64,000 nt of DNA from positions 662,548-726,547 of the forward strand of contig JBGGOQ010000001.1 in assembly GCA_041320695.1 (NCBI GenBank). Reading direction: 5' to 3'. The position numbers were made by a program, and so were the translations under genes. The notes beneath the pieces are model-generated. The model saw only the letters and a list, made by a program, of their open reading frames with translations, did no database searches and was not told where the DNA came from. The stretch is from Caldicellulosiruptoraceae bacterium PP1. GTDB lineage: Bacteria > Bacillota > Thermoanaerobacteria > Caldicellulosiruptorales > Caldicellulosiruptoraceae. Below are positions 16,283 to 24,870 of this stretch, piece after piece. Each line of letters opens with the position of its first letter. The stretch's first letter is position 1.

Positions 16283-17767
16283 TTAAAAAGTCCATCCTCT
16301 TGACCTTACTATTGCATTGCGCCATTTTTCAATATATTTTAATCTTATATTTTCATCAAGATTAGGGATAAATTCTTTATCTTTCTGCCAAATTTTTTTA
16401 ATATCTGAAAAGTTATTAAAAATACCTACTGAAAGACCTGCCATAAAAAATACACCTAATGCAGTTGTTTCAAAAATCCTCGGTCTTATTATTGGCACCT
16501 TTAAAATATTTGATTGAAACTGCATAAGAAAGTTATTCTGACATGCTCCACCATCAACTCTTATTTCTTTTATATCAATATTGGTATCATTAATGAATGT
16601 GGATATTACATCAAAAGTTTGAAATGCAATTGATTCTAATGCAGATCTTATAATATGTTCCTTTGTTGTATCAGATGTAATTCCGATTATTGTCCCAGTC
16701 GCTTGTGAATCCCAATAAGGTGCACCTAATCCAACAAAAGCAGGTACAAAATAAACTCCTCCATTGTCTTTTAAATCATTAGCAATTGTTTCGCTTTCAC
16801 TTGCTCTTTGGAGCAACTTCATATTATCTCTTAACCATTTTATTACATAACCAGCAATAAACACGCTTCCCTCAAGTGCATAAGTCGTTTTATTATCTAT
16901 TCGCCATGCAATAGTTGATAATAGGCCATTTTTTGATATGTAAGGCTTTTGACCAGTATTTAATAGGGCAAAACAACCAGTTCCGTAAGTATTTTTTACC
17001 ATACCTTTTTCAAAGCAGCATTGGCCAAATAAAGCACTTTGCTGATCACCTAATACAGCATATATTGGAATTTCAGCTCCAAATGTTTCTTTCTTAGTTA
17101 TTCCAAACAATTCATTTGAGTCTTTTATTTTTGGTAATATTGTTTCTGGTATATTAAAATATTCTAGTAATTCCTTGTCCCATTCAATTGTTTCAATATT
17201 TAATAGCATGGTCCTGGAAGCATTAGTAACATCTGTTGCATGGACTTTTCCACCTGTAAGATTATAAATTAGCCATGAATCAACAGTGCCAAATGCAAGA
17301 TTATTAATATTGTATTTATTGTTACAAACATTTTCCAATATCCATTTTATTTTTGTCGCAGAAAAATATGGATCAATAAGTAATCCAGTTTTATTATGTA
17401 TTATTTCTTCCATTCCCTGTTCTTTTAGAAAGTTACAATAATCTTTTGTTCTTCGACATTGCCAAACAATGGCATTATATACTGGTTTGCCATTAGTTTT
17501 ATCCCATACAATTGTTGTTTCACGTTGATTTGTTATACCGATAGCTTTCAATTCAGAAATGTTAATGTTTGCCTTATTTATAGCTTCTTTTGCTACTTCT
17601 ATTTGAGTATTTAAAATCTCATAAGGATCTTGTTCAACCCATCCCTTTTCAGGATAAACTTGTTTAATCTCTTTTTGTGAAAATGAAATAATTTCACCAA
17701 ATTCACTAAATACAACTGCTCTTGAACTTGATGTCCCTTGGTCTAATGAAAGTATATATTTCCCCAT
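16283..17767 (-). CDS. glpK: Glycerol kinase
   Basis: Phosphorylates glycerol to glycerol 3-phosphate with ATP. 494 residues, FGGY family: LSLDQGTSSSRAVVF (about 6-20), GITNQRETTIVWD (about 76-88), GDQQSALFGQ (about 242-251) and the GVYFVPAFVGLGAPYW block. In Gram-positive glycerol kinases the activation loop carries a His phosphorylated by the PTS (in Y-H-F-F/Y-G); here the same position reads KKETFG, with no His, so PTS control through that residue is not expected. GAGGTG lies 7 bases before the ATG. No glpF or glpD is next to it. Confidence 0.96.
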   Translation of the reverse strand: MGKYILSLDQGTSSSRAVVFSEFGEIISFSQKEIKQVYPEKGWVEQDPYEILNTQIEVAKEAINKANINISELKAIGITNQRETTIVWDKTNGKPVYNAIVWQCRRTKDYCNFLKEQGMEEIIHNKTGLLIDPYFSATKIKWILENVCNNKYNINNLAFGTVDSWLIYNLTGGKVHATDVTNASRTMLLNIETIEWDKELLEYFNIPETILPKIKDSNELFGITKKETFGAEIPIYAVLGDQQSALFGQCCFEKGMVKNTYGTGCFALLNTGQKPYISKNGLLSTIAWRIDNKTTYALEGSVFIAGYVIKWLRDNMKLLQRASESETIANDLKDNGGVYFVPAFVGLGAPYWDSQATGTIIGITSDTTKEHIIRSALESIAFQTFDVISTFINDTNIDIKEIRVDGGACQNNFLMQFQSNILKVPIIRPRIFETTALGVFFMAGLSVGIFNNFSDIKKIWQKDKEFIPNLDENIRLKYIEKWRNAIVRSRGWTF

Positions 17768-17827
17768 TTTTACACCTCATAAGAAATATATTTCTATCCT
17801 ATAAAATATTCTACGTAAAATCAAGAT

Positions 17828-17861
17828 TAAAAAATGCTGTTAACCTAAGTGGTTAACAGCA
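17828..17861 (-). terminator. Terminator of the transketolase genes
   Basis: GCTGTTAACC (17836-17845) pairs perfectly with GGTTAACAGC (17851-17860), followed on the minus strand by TTTTTTAA. The transketolase stop codon lies inside the upstream arm of the stem. Confidence 0.9.
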
Positions 17862-18806
17862 CTTAAATGATTTTTTTAAATTTAATACTTCTTTTGCTTT
17901 TTCTACAATTCCATCAGCAGTTAAGTTAAAAAATGAAAGAACATCCTCTGGCTTTCCTGATCTACCAAACTCATCATTTAAACCAACCATTTTAACTAAT
18001 GTTGGATATTCTTGAGATAGTACTTCAGAAACAGCAGATCCTAATCCACCTAAAATATTATGTTCTTCACATGTTACAACACAACCTGTAGCTTTTGCTG
18101 ACTTTATTATCAATTCTTTATCAATAGGTTTTATAAATGGCATATCTATTAATGTTACTGAAATTCCTTCTTGTTTTAATATTTTTGTAGCTTTAATAGC
18201 TTCATGAACCATAAGACCAGTTGCAATTATGGAAATATCTTTACCTTCTTCTAATACAATACCTTTACCTAACTCCAATTTTAGGCTACTATCATAAATC
18301 TCATCAACTGCAAGTCTTCCAAGTCTTATATAAAATGGTCCATCATTTTCAATTGCAAGCCTTACACATTCTTTTGTAGATGCTGCATCAGAAGGAGATA
18401 ATACTGTCATTCCAGGAATAGCTCTCATTAAAGCAAAATCTTCTAGCATTTGATGTGAAGCACCATCTTCACCAATTGAAACACCTGCATGTGAAGCACC
18501 TATTTTTACATTTAGATGTGGATATCCAATAGAATTTCTTACTTGATCATATGCGCGTCCTGCTGCAAATATTGCAAATGTGCTGGCAAATGGTATTTTC
18601 CCACAAGTTGCAAATCCTGCGGCAGTTGCCATTAAATCTTGTTCAGCAATTCCTATATTAAAAAATCTATCAGGAAACTTCTTTTTAAAAAGTTCAGTTC
18701 TTGTTGATTTTGAAAGATCAGCATCTAAAACTACTATATTATTATATTTTTCTCCATATTCAGCTAATGCTTGACCGTATGCTTCTCTAGTTGCTATTTT
18801 AGCCAT
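17853..18806 (-). CDS. Transketolase, C-terminal subunit
   Basis: 317 residues: the pyrimidine-binding domain and the C-terminal domain of transketolase, encoded apart from the cofactor-binding half. Landmarks are FNIGIAEQDLMATAAGFA (about 49-66, with the Glu that activates thiamine diphosphate), GASHAGVSIGEDGASHQ (about 101-117) and MRAIPGMTVLSPSDA. It moves two-carbon units in the non-oxidative pentose phosphate pathway. It shares one base with the stop of the N-terminal subunit (TAATG). The last residues are SFKCC; the codons for KCC and the stop lie within the terminator hairpin. Confidence 0.94.
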   Translation of the reverse strand: MAKIATREAYGQALAEYGEKYNNIVVLDADLSKSTRTELFKKKFPDRFFNIGIAEQDLMATAAGFATCGKIPFASTFAIFAAGRAYDQVRNSIGYPHLNVKIGASHAGVSIGEDGASHQMLEDFALMRAIPGMTVLSPSDAASTKECVRLAIENDGPFYIRLGRLAVDEIYDSSLKLELGKGIVLEEGKDISIIATGLMVHEAIKATKILKQEGISVTLIDMPFIKPIDKELIIKSAKATGCVVTCEEHNILGGLGSAVSEVLSQEYPTLVKMVGLNDEFGRSGKPEDVLSFFNLTADGIVEKAKEVLNLKKSFKCC

Positions 18807-19654
18807 TAGTTTTCGCCCTCCAATCTTTTAAGTTCATCTTCTAATTCTTTATATGCTTGTTCTGCTTGTTCATTATTTGGTGCAACTCCGTGCCAGCCAA
18901 CTTGATTTTCCATGAATGAAATGCCTTTTCCTTTTACAGTTTCAGCAATGATTATTGTTGGTTTTCCTTTGGTTTCCTTAGCTTTATTTATTGCTTCTTC
19001 AATTTGATTATAGTTATGCCCATCAATTACTAATACATTCCATCCAAAAGCTTTGAATTTATCAGTAACAGGTTCAGGTGACATAACTTCTGTTACTTTT
19101 CCATCTATTTGTAAACCATTATGGTCTAAAAATGCAGTTAGATTATCCAATTTGTAATGAGCAGCAGTCATTGCAGCTTCCCATACTTGTCCTTCTTCAA
19201 TTTCTCCATCACCTAAAAGAACAAAAACTCTATAGTCTTTTTTATCAAGCTTTCCTGCAAGTGCCATTCCATTTGCAATTGAAAGTCCTTGGCCTAAAGA
19301 CCCTGTTGAAATTTCAACACCAGGTATTTTCTTCATATCAGGATGCCCTTGAAGTATAGAATTAACTTGTCTGAATCCTTTTAATTCTTCTTTGCTAAAG
19401 AAACCTTTTTCGGCAAGAACTGCATAAAGGACAGGAGATGCATGACCTTTTGACATAACAAATCTGTCTCTATTTTCATCTTTTGGATTCTTTGGATCTA
19501 TATTCATTTCATAGAAATATAGATAGTTCAGTATTTCAACAGCAGATAGTGAACCGCCTGGATGTCCTGAACCTGCTGAAGAAGTCTGTAAAATAATATT
19601 CTTTCTAATTTCTATAGCTCGTTTTTTGAGTTCTAATTCTGTTTTTTTATCCAT
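18806..19654 (-). CDS. Transketolase, N-terminal subunit
   Basis: 282 residues: the thiamine-diphosphate-binding domain of a split transketolase. SAGSGHPGGSLSAVE (about 26-40) and the cofactor motif GDGEIEEGQVWEAAMTAAHY (about 147-166, GDG-x-NN type) are clear. Split transketolase pairs are usual in clostridia and archaea. AGGAGG lies 9 bases before the ATG. Confidence 0.95.
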   Translation of the reverse strand: MDKKTELELKKRAIEIRKNIILQTSSAGSGHPGGSLSAVEILNYLYFYEMNIDPKNPKDENRDRFVMSKGHASPVLYAVLAEKGFFSKEELKGFRQVNSILQGHPDMKKIPGVEISTGSLGQGLSIANGMALAGKLDKKDYRVFVLLGDGEIEEGQVWEAAMTAAHYKLDNLTAFLDHNGLQIDGKVTEVMSPEPVTDKFKAFGWNVLVIDGHNYNQIEEAINKAKETKGKPTIIIAETVKGKGISFMENQVGWHGVAPNNEQAEQAYKELEDELKRLEGEN

Positions 19655-19708
19655 ATATTTAAACCTCCTAACTTTAAATTGGCAAAATTATATTAATGAA
19701 CTTTAATA

Positions 19709-19736
19709 ATTATAACATATATTTGTATATTATAAA
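19709..19736 (-). promoter_or_regulatory. Probable promoter of the transketolase genes
   Basis: TTTATA, a 16-base spacer and a perfect TATAAT on the minus strand. The -35 box is weak. Confidence 0.4.
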
Positions 19737-19754
19737 AACATATTGCTAAATCAT

Positions 19755-20609
19755 CTATGCTTTTGAAAAACCTTCTCCCAAAACCTCTCTAACATCAGAA
19801 AGTATTACAAAAGCATTTTGATCAATTTGTTGAACCAATTGCTTAACCTTTGACACCTCATGCCTTTTTACAACACAAAATAAAATATTCTTTTCTTTCT
19901 TGGTCCACATTCCCTGTCCAAATAAACCTGTTACGCCTCTATCCAAATCATTCATAATCCTATCAGCTATAATATCTGCTTTTTCTGAAATAATTATTAA
20001 TGCTTTTGCAAAGTTTACACCTTCTAAAATTGCATCAATTACTTTTGAACAAACATATAAAGTCAATGCAGCATAAAGACCAAGTTCATAATTTTTAAAA
20101 ACAACAGACGCTAAAACTATAACTAATACATCTAAAAATAAAAGAACCTGTCCTAATGAAAAAAGAGAAATAAATTTATGAAGTATTTTGGCTAACATTT
20201 CTGTACCACCAGTAGTAGCTCCAAATAATAAAACAATTGCAAGCCCTACACCCATTAGTATCCCACCAAAAATTGATGCGAGTAATTTATCGTAAGTAAG
20301 TGTTGGTAAAAAGGCTGTCAAGTCTGTTATAACAGATAAAATAATTGTCCCATATATACTCTTTATACCAAAGTGAACACCTATTGTTCTTATACCAATA
20401 ATAAATATTGGTATATTTAATGCAAGCATTGTCATACCAACAGGTAATTTATAGTTTGAAATATAATATAAAACAGTAGCTAAACCAGAAAGTCCACCTG
20501 CAGCAATTTTGTTAGGAACCAAAAATAGGTTTAGTGACAATGCCACAAGTAGTGAACCAAAAGTTATTGCAACGTACTCGTAAATTGTCTTAATTATCTT
20601 TTTTTTCAA
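19755..20609 (-). CDS. YitT-family membrane protein
   Basis: About 284 residues from a TTG start at 20609, eight bases after GGAGG; the longer frame beginning at 20624 would place that site inside the gene. Five or six membrane segments (about 10-205) form the YitT_membrane (DUF161) part, with FGATTGGTEMLAKIL as a landmark. A soluble C-terminal DUF2179 domain (about 215-280) contains RGVTGLFGQGMW. Function in general unknown. Its TTG overlaps the TGA of the upstream CsaB-TagA gene (TTGA), so the two are coupled in translation. Confidence 0.85.
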   Translation of the reverse strand: MKKKIIKTIYEYVAITFGSLLVALSLNLFLVPNKIAAGGLSGLATVLYYISNYKLPVGMTMLALNIPIFIIGIRTIGVHFGIKSIYGTIILSVITDLTAFLPTLTYDKLLASIFGGILMGVGLAIVLLFGATTGGTEMLAKILHKFISLFSLGQVLLFLDVLVIVLASVVFKNYELGLYAALTLYVCSKVIDAILEGVNFAKALIIISEKADIIADRIMNDLDRGVTGLFGQGMWTKKEKNILFCVVKRHEVSKVKQLVQQIDQNAFVILSDVREVLGEGFSKA

Positions 20610-22441
20610 CTTTTCTTCCTCCAAATATTACTTCTGATTACCTTCAGTGCAAATTTAGGTAGTACTAACATTCTTTTATATCTCCAAGGTTCTTGAATAA
20701 GTCTATATAACCATTCAATCCCTAATTTTTGGTATATTAATGGGGCTCTTTTTACATTACCAGCTAAAACATCAAAGCTTCCACCAACACCCATAATTAT
20801 CTTAGCATTTAATTTATCTTTGTTCTTATATATCCATAGCTCCTGTTTTTTCATCCCAAGAGCCACAAAAAGCACATCACAATTTGTTTTATTTATAATT
20901 TCAATTAAATTTTCATCATTTTCAAAATCAAAATAGCCGTTGTGCGTTCCCACAATATTAATTCCATAATTTTTGATAAGATTTTCAGCAGCTTTTGTTG
21001 CTATTCCTTCTTTTGCACCTAACAAAAATACTCTTTGATAATATTTTTTTAAAAGCGGAAGCATTTTGATTAATAAGTCAAAGCCTGCAACTCTTTCATA
21101 AAGTTTTTGGCCAAAGTATTTTGAAGCCCATATTACTCCTATTCCATCTGGAACATTTAAATCACCATTATTTAATACTTTCATAAATTGGATGTCTTTT
21201 TGAGATAGCATAATCATTTCAACATTAGGAGTAAATATTACCATTTTTTTATTATTTATTATAGTTTGTTCAATTTTTTTAAGAGCCAAATTAAAATTAA
21301 CTGTATCAATTCTTACACCGAATATATATATGCTTTTATCCTTTTTTATTTCTTTAAGCAACTTTTTAAGTTTATTAAACGAAACATTTGCTTTTTGAAT
21401 TTGTTGATAATTTATTCTTTTTTGGATATTTAAAATGTTATCATCTGCCAAGATTTCATTTGTCTTATTTATTAGATTTTCTACACTAAAGTCAAATATT
21501 GTTCCGATAGGTTTTTGATTATAAATGTTTAGAAAGCTATTAATTTTGGGGTCGTATGTTATGCCTATAAACTTTTTATTCAGTTTTGCTGCAAAAATTA
21601 GTGCATGAAGCCTCATTCCTATAATTAAATCAATCTTATTAAATAGTGCAAGCATATCCTCGGGTTGATATACATTTTTAATTATAAATGGTTTATTTTT
21701 CATCAGATTAACTATTTCATTAATTTTCAATATATCCCATTTTCCTTGAAAAGGTATAAAAATAACATTTATTTCCTTCGAATCAATCAAATAGTCTGCA
21801 AATTGTGCGATTTTATAATTCATGCCATCTTCAATCTTCCATTTTCTAACTATTATTCCCACAGTTTTTTTATTATTATTTATATCAATATTCTCTTTCT
21901 CAAATAAATTAAAAGTTTTACTTTCAGCTGATGGTTCAAGTAAAAAAGCAGGGTCAGCTGATAATTCTAAATCTTTATTAATTTTATTCTCTAATAATAA
22001 CTTATATGAGTCATAATCACGGACAGTAATAATGTCACAAAGATTAACAATTTTCACAAATAATATCCAATTTATTCTATTCTTAATTGGTCCAATTCCT
22101 TGAGAAAAAACAAATATCTTTTTCCCAAATAACTTTGCAACTATTATTTGAAATATATAGTAGTAAAGGCTTCGATTACTTGTCTCGTTTTGAAAAAGAC
22201 TTCCACCGCCAGAAATTAAAATATCACATCTTTTTATTGCTTTTAATACACTCATAATACTTTTTCTATTTACACTATGAACGTTATAATTTTTTGATGT
22301 ACTTTCTGGTCGTGATGATAATACAGTGATATCTATATCATGTTCATCCATTTCTTTTATTTTATCAACCAATACTTTTAAAATAGCTTCATCGCCAGTA
22401 TTTAAATTTCCATAGTATCCTGAAATAACAATGTTAATCAT
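20606..22441 (-). CDS. Fusion: CsaB-like polysaccharide pyruvyl transferase plus TagA/WecG glycosyltransferase
   Basis: 611 residues in one uninterrupted frame joining two enzymes. Residues 1 to about 355 match CsaB-type pyruvyl transferases (start ISGYYGNLNTGDEAIL, then LISGGGSLFQN, FSQGIGPI and MRLHALIFAAK). Residues about 372-611 match the TagA/WecG/CpsF family (FTPNVEMIML, PDGIGVIWASK, FLLGAKEGIA, FVALGMKKQE, GVGGSFDVLAG, GIEWLYRLIQEPWR). CsaB adds pyruvate ketals to ManNAc of secondary wall polymers that bind SLH-domain S-layer proteins; TagA adds ManNAc to GlcNAc-PP-undecaprenol. These roles are sequential in one pathway, which makes the fusion sensible. No signal peptide; TagA enzymes are peripheral on the inner face of the membrane. 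Confidence 0.88.
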   Translation of the reverse strand: MINIVISGYYGNLNTGDEAILKVLVDKIKEMDEHDIDITVLSSRPESTSKNYNVHSVNRKSIMSVLKAIKRCDILISGGGSLFQNETSNRSLYYYIFQIIVAKLFGKKIFVFSQGIGPIKNRINWILFVKIVNLCDIITVRDYDSYKLLLENKINKDLELSADPAFLLEPSAESKTFNLFEKENIDINNNKKTVGIIVRKWKIEDGMNYKIAQFADYLIDSKEINVIFIPFQGKWDILKINEIVNLMKNKPFIIKNVYQPEDMLALFNKIDLIIGMRLHALIFAAKLNKKFIGITYDPKINSFLNIYNQKPIGTIFDFSVENLINKTNEILADDNILNIQKRINYQQIQKANVSFNKLKKLLKEIKKDKSIYIFGVRIDTVNFNLALKKIEQTIINNKKMVIFTPNVEMIMLSQKDIQFMKVLNNGDLNVPDGIGVIWASKYFGQKLYERVAGFDLLIKMLPLLKKYYQRVFLLGAKEGIATKAAENLIKNYGINIVGTHNGYFDFENDENLIEIINKTNCDVLFVALGMKKQELWIYKNKDKLNAKIIMGVGGSFDVLAGNVKRAPLIYQKLGIEWLYRLIQEPWRYKRMLVLPKFALKVIRSNIWRKKS

Positions 22442-22545
22442 CTAATAATCTCACCTTAATATTTTTTTAAATGGTATATCATGCATAAAAAATTATATAC
22501 TACAAAAAATATATTTGTAAAATTAATTATTATGGAGGTATAAAA

Positions 22546-22707
22546 ATGCCTGATAAAATCAAATGTAATGTATCAGATTGCATGTATTGGGAAAATAAAA
22601 AATGCACCGCTCCATCAATTGAAGTTTCTGTTGACGGAGGCGGAAGTGTAGCTCAAGGTACTAAAGAACGAACAAATTGCTACACATATTCAGCAAGAAT
22701 GAGGTAA
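22546..22707 (+). CDS. DUF1540 protein, 53 aa
   Basis: Small gene with a strong ribosome-binding site (GGAGGT, 6 bases before the ATG). The 53-residue product has four cysteines in the DUF1540 pattern: KCNVSDCMYW, KKCTAP and TNCYTY. It probably binds a metal; the function is unknown. Such proteins are common, often in several copies, in spore formers. It converges on the QueG-like gene, with two bases between the stops. Confidence 0.85.
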   Translation: MPDKIKCNVSDCMYWENKKCTAPSIEVSVDGGGSVAQGTKERTNCYTYSARMR

Positions 22708-22709
22708 TC

Positions 22710-23396
22710 TTATCTTTTTACCTCACTTCCAAAAGGACAGACCCTCATGCAGATCCCGCAAACCTGTCCTCTTCCTATGAATTTAAACCTTTCTTTCATA
22801 AAATGGCTGCAAGCATGAGGGTCGAATATCTCTTCTCTCTTACAACCTAAATACCATTGATTTCCTGTTAAAGCTTGAGCTGGACAGCTTGCAACACATA
22901 TATTACAATTGCCACATTGTGATGCGATTACTTCATTTTTTATATTTTCATCTGTAAAATTTGTGAGTATAGTACCAATTCTTACCCGAGGACCATAAAG
23001 TTTGTGAACAAATAAGTTATTCTTCCCAATAAACCCCATACCAGATAGTACTGCACCTATCTTATGTGATAAAACACCAGAAAAGCCATTATCTAACCCA
23101 TGAATGCTTTGTGAAGAAGCAATACTTAAGGCAAAAAAACCATTCTTTTCTAAAAATAATACAGCTTTTAATGTGAGTAAATCTATTAAATTATTAACTG
23201 CTTTGTAATGATGGTAATAAGTAAAAGTTGGAGAATCTTCAATTTGATTTATTACTCCATCAGATAATTTTATAACAATTGATATAGCTGTTTTAAATGT
23301 TTGTAAATCTTGCGGTAGGTATTCAGTAATATTAGATACCCCTACATCAGAAGCTCCTTCAGAAATAAGCATTGATTTTATATCATCTATTATCAT
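22710..23396 (-). CDS. QueG-like (epoxyqueuosine reductase-related) iron-sulfur protein
   Basis: 228 residues. The C-terminal third carries the double [4Fe-4S] pattern of the QueG family: CGNCNICVASCPAQAL (about 162-177) and CGICMRVCPFG (about 213-223), with an extra Cys in LGCKREE and ACSHF. The N-terminal part is shorter than in true QueG (about 300-380 residues) and the cobalamin-binding part is hard to see, so this is probably one of the shorter, uncharacterised relatives and not a proven epoxyqueuosine reductase. It follows radA by 15 bases. Confidence 0.75.
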   Translation of the reverse strand: MIIDDIKSMLISEGASDVGVSNITEYLPQDLQTFKTAISIVIKLSDGVINQIEDSPTFTYYHHYKAVNNLIDLLTLKAVLFLEKNGFFALSIASSQSIHGLDNGFSGVLSHKIGAVLSGMGFIGKNNLFVHKLYGPRVRIGTILTNFTDENIKNEVIASQCGNCNICVASCPAQALTGNQWYLGCKREEIFDPHACSHFMKERFKFIGRGQVCGICMRVCPFGSEVKR

Positions 23397-23411
23397 ATTA
23401 TCAACCTCAAT

Positions 23412-24749
23412 CTAAAAAATATAGTTTAAAACCTCACTTACATAGTTCATACCTATAATCTGGATATTATATGTATCTTTAATTGAATCAATATTCTTTT
23501 TAGGAATAATTACAGTTTCAAAACCCAGTTTTTTTGCTTCATTTATTCTTCTTTGTACATTGCTTACTCCTCTAATCTCTCCACCTAATCCAACCTCCCC
23601 TATTAATACAATATTCCCGATTGGTATATTTTTATAGCTTGAAGCAATAGAAGAGATTATTGCTAAATCAGCTGCGGTTTCTGATATCTTAAACCCACCT
23701 ATTACATTTATATATATATCTTGTAAACCAAGTGGTATACCAATCTTTTTTTCAAGTACTGCACATAACATCATACATCTGTTATAATCTACACCAGTAA
23801 CTGTTCTTCTTGGTGTACCAAACTGTGTTGTGCTAGTAAGTGCCTGAATTTCCAAAACCAAAGGCCTAGTACCTTCAATTCCAACAAAAATTGCCCTTCC
23901 TTCTGAATTAATATTATCATCTAAAAATAGCCTTGAAGCATCATCAATCTCCAAAAGACCATTATCTGACATTTCAAAAATTCCAAGTTCATTGGTAGGA
24001 CCAAATCTATTTTTATATGCCCTGATTATTCTGAATGTGTTAAATCTTTCACCTTCAAAATATAATACACAATCCACCATATGTTCGAGAACACGTGGGC
24101 CTGCAATAAGCCCATCTTTGGTCACATGTCCTACAATTACAGTTGTTATGTTATACTTTTTAGCTATTCGCATTAATCTTAATGTTATCTCTCTAACTTG
24201 TGAAACACTCCCCGGTGCTGAAGAAAAATCTGATGAAAACATTGTTTGTATAGAATCGATAATTATAAACTCAGGTTTTTTCGCTTCTAAATACTGTTCA
24301 ATAATATCAAAATTTGTTTCAGTTAAAACATTTATTTTTTCAGATGCATTAAGTCTTTTAGCTCTAAGCCTTAGTTGATTTATCCCCTCTTCTCCTGAAA
24401 TATATAAAACATCTTTGTTATTTGCTAAAATACTTGCAACTTGTAACAGTAAGGTAGATTTGCCTATACCTGGTTCTCCTCCGATTAATACAAGGGAACC
24501 TTTCACAAAACCACCGCCCAAAACCCTATCAAGCTCCAAAAAACCACTTGAAAATCTATCCTCTTGAATATCAACTGTTATATTATCTATTTTATAAACA
24601 TCTAATTTATCAAAGCTATTTAATCTTTGCTTATTATTTTTTTCAATTACTTCTTCAATTAAAGAGTTCCATTTCCCACATTCTGGACATTTTCCAAGCC
24701 ACTTTGTAGTTTTATATCCACACTCTTGACAAACATACATACTTTTCAT
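23412..24749 (-). CDS. radA: DNA repair protein RadA (Sms)
   Basis: 445 residues from the ATG at 24749, five bases after AGGTGA; a GTG three codons earlier lies inside that site. A zinc finger CQECGYKTTKWLGKCPECGKWN-type pattern (two CxxC pairs), a RecA-like ATPase with GGEPGIGKSTLLLQ (about 91-104), the RadA-specific KNRFG (about 247-251) and a Lon-protease-like C-terminal domain are present. It is a helicase that extends recombination intermediates. Confidence 0.96.
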   Translation of the reverse strand: MKSMYVCQECGYKTTKWLGKCPECGKWNSLIEEVIEKNNKQRLNSFDKLDVYKIDNITVDIQEDRFSSGFLELDRVLGGGFVKGSLVLIGGEPGIGKSTLLLQVASILANNKDVLYISGEEGINQLRLRAKRLNASEKINVLTETNFDIIEQYLEAKKPEFIIIDSIQTMFSSDFSSAPGSVSQVREITLRLMRIAKKYNITTVIVGHVTKDGLIAGPRVLEHMVDCVLYFEGERFNTFRIIRAYKNRFGPTNELGIFEMSDNGLLEIDDASRLFLDDNINSEGRAIFVGIEGTRPLVLEIQALTSTTQFGTPRRTVTGVDYNRCMMLCAVLEKKIGIPLGLQDIYINVIGGFKISETAADLAIISSIASSYKNIPIGNIVLIGEVGLGGEIRGVSNVQRRINEAKKLGFETVIIPKKNIDSIKDTYNIQIIGMNYVSEVLNYIF

Positions 24750-24870
24750 ACACTTCACCTATCAAAATTGCATATGTTATATTTTTATCATAATTTGAGC
24801 AAATAATAAAGATATATGATATAATTTAAATGTATAATGTTTCTATTCTCTGAGGAGGATTTTTTATAAG

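Noticed and set aside
22710..23396. True epoxyqueuosine reductase (queG)
   Set aside because: The protein is about 100 residues too short and the cobalamin-binding part is not clear, so only a family relation is claimed.
24759..24870. Promoters in the radA-glycosyltransferase divergent gap
   Set aside because: TATAAT-like boxes are present in this AT-rich DNA, but no -35 partner with 16-18 base spacing was convincing.
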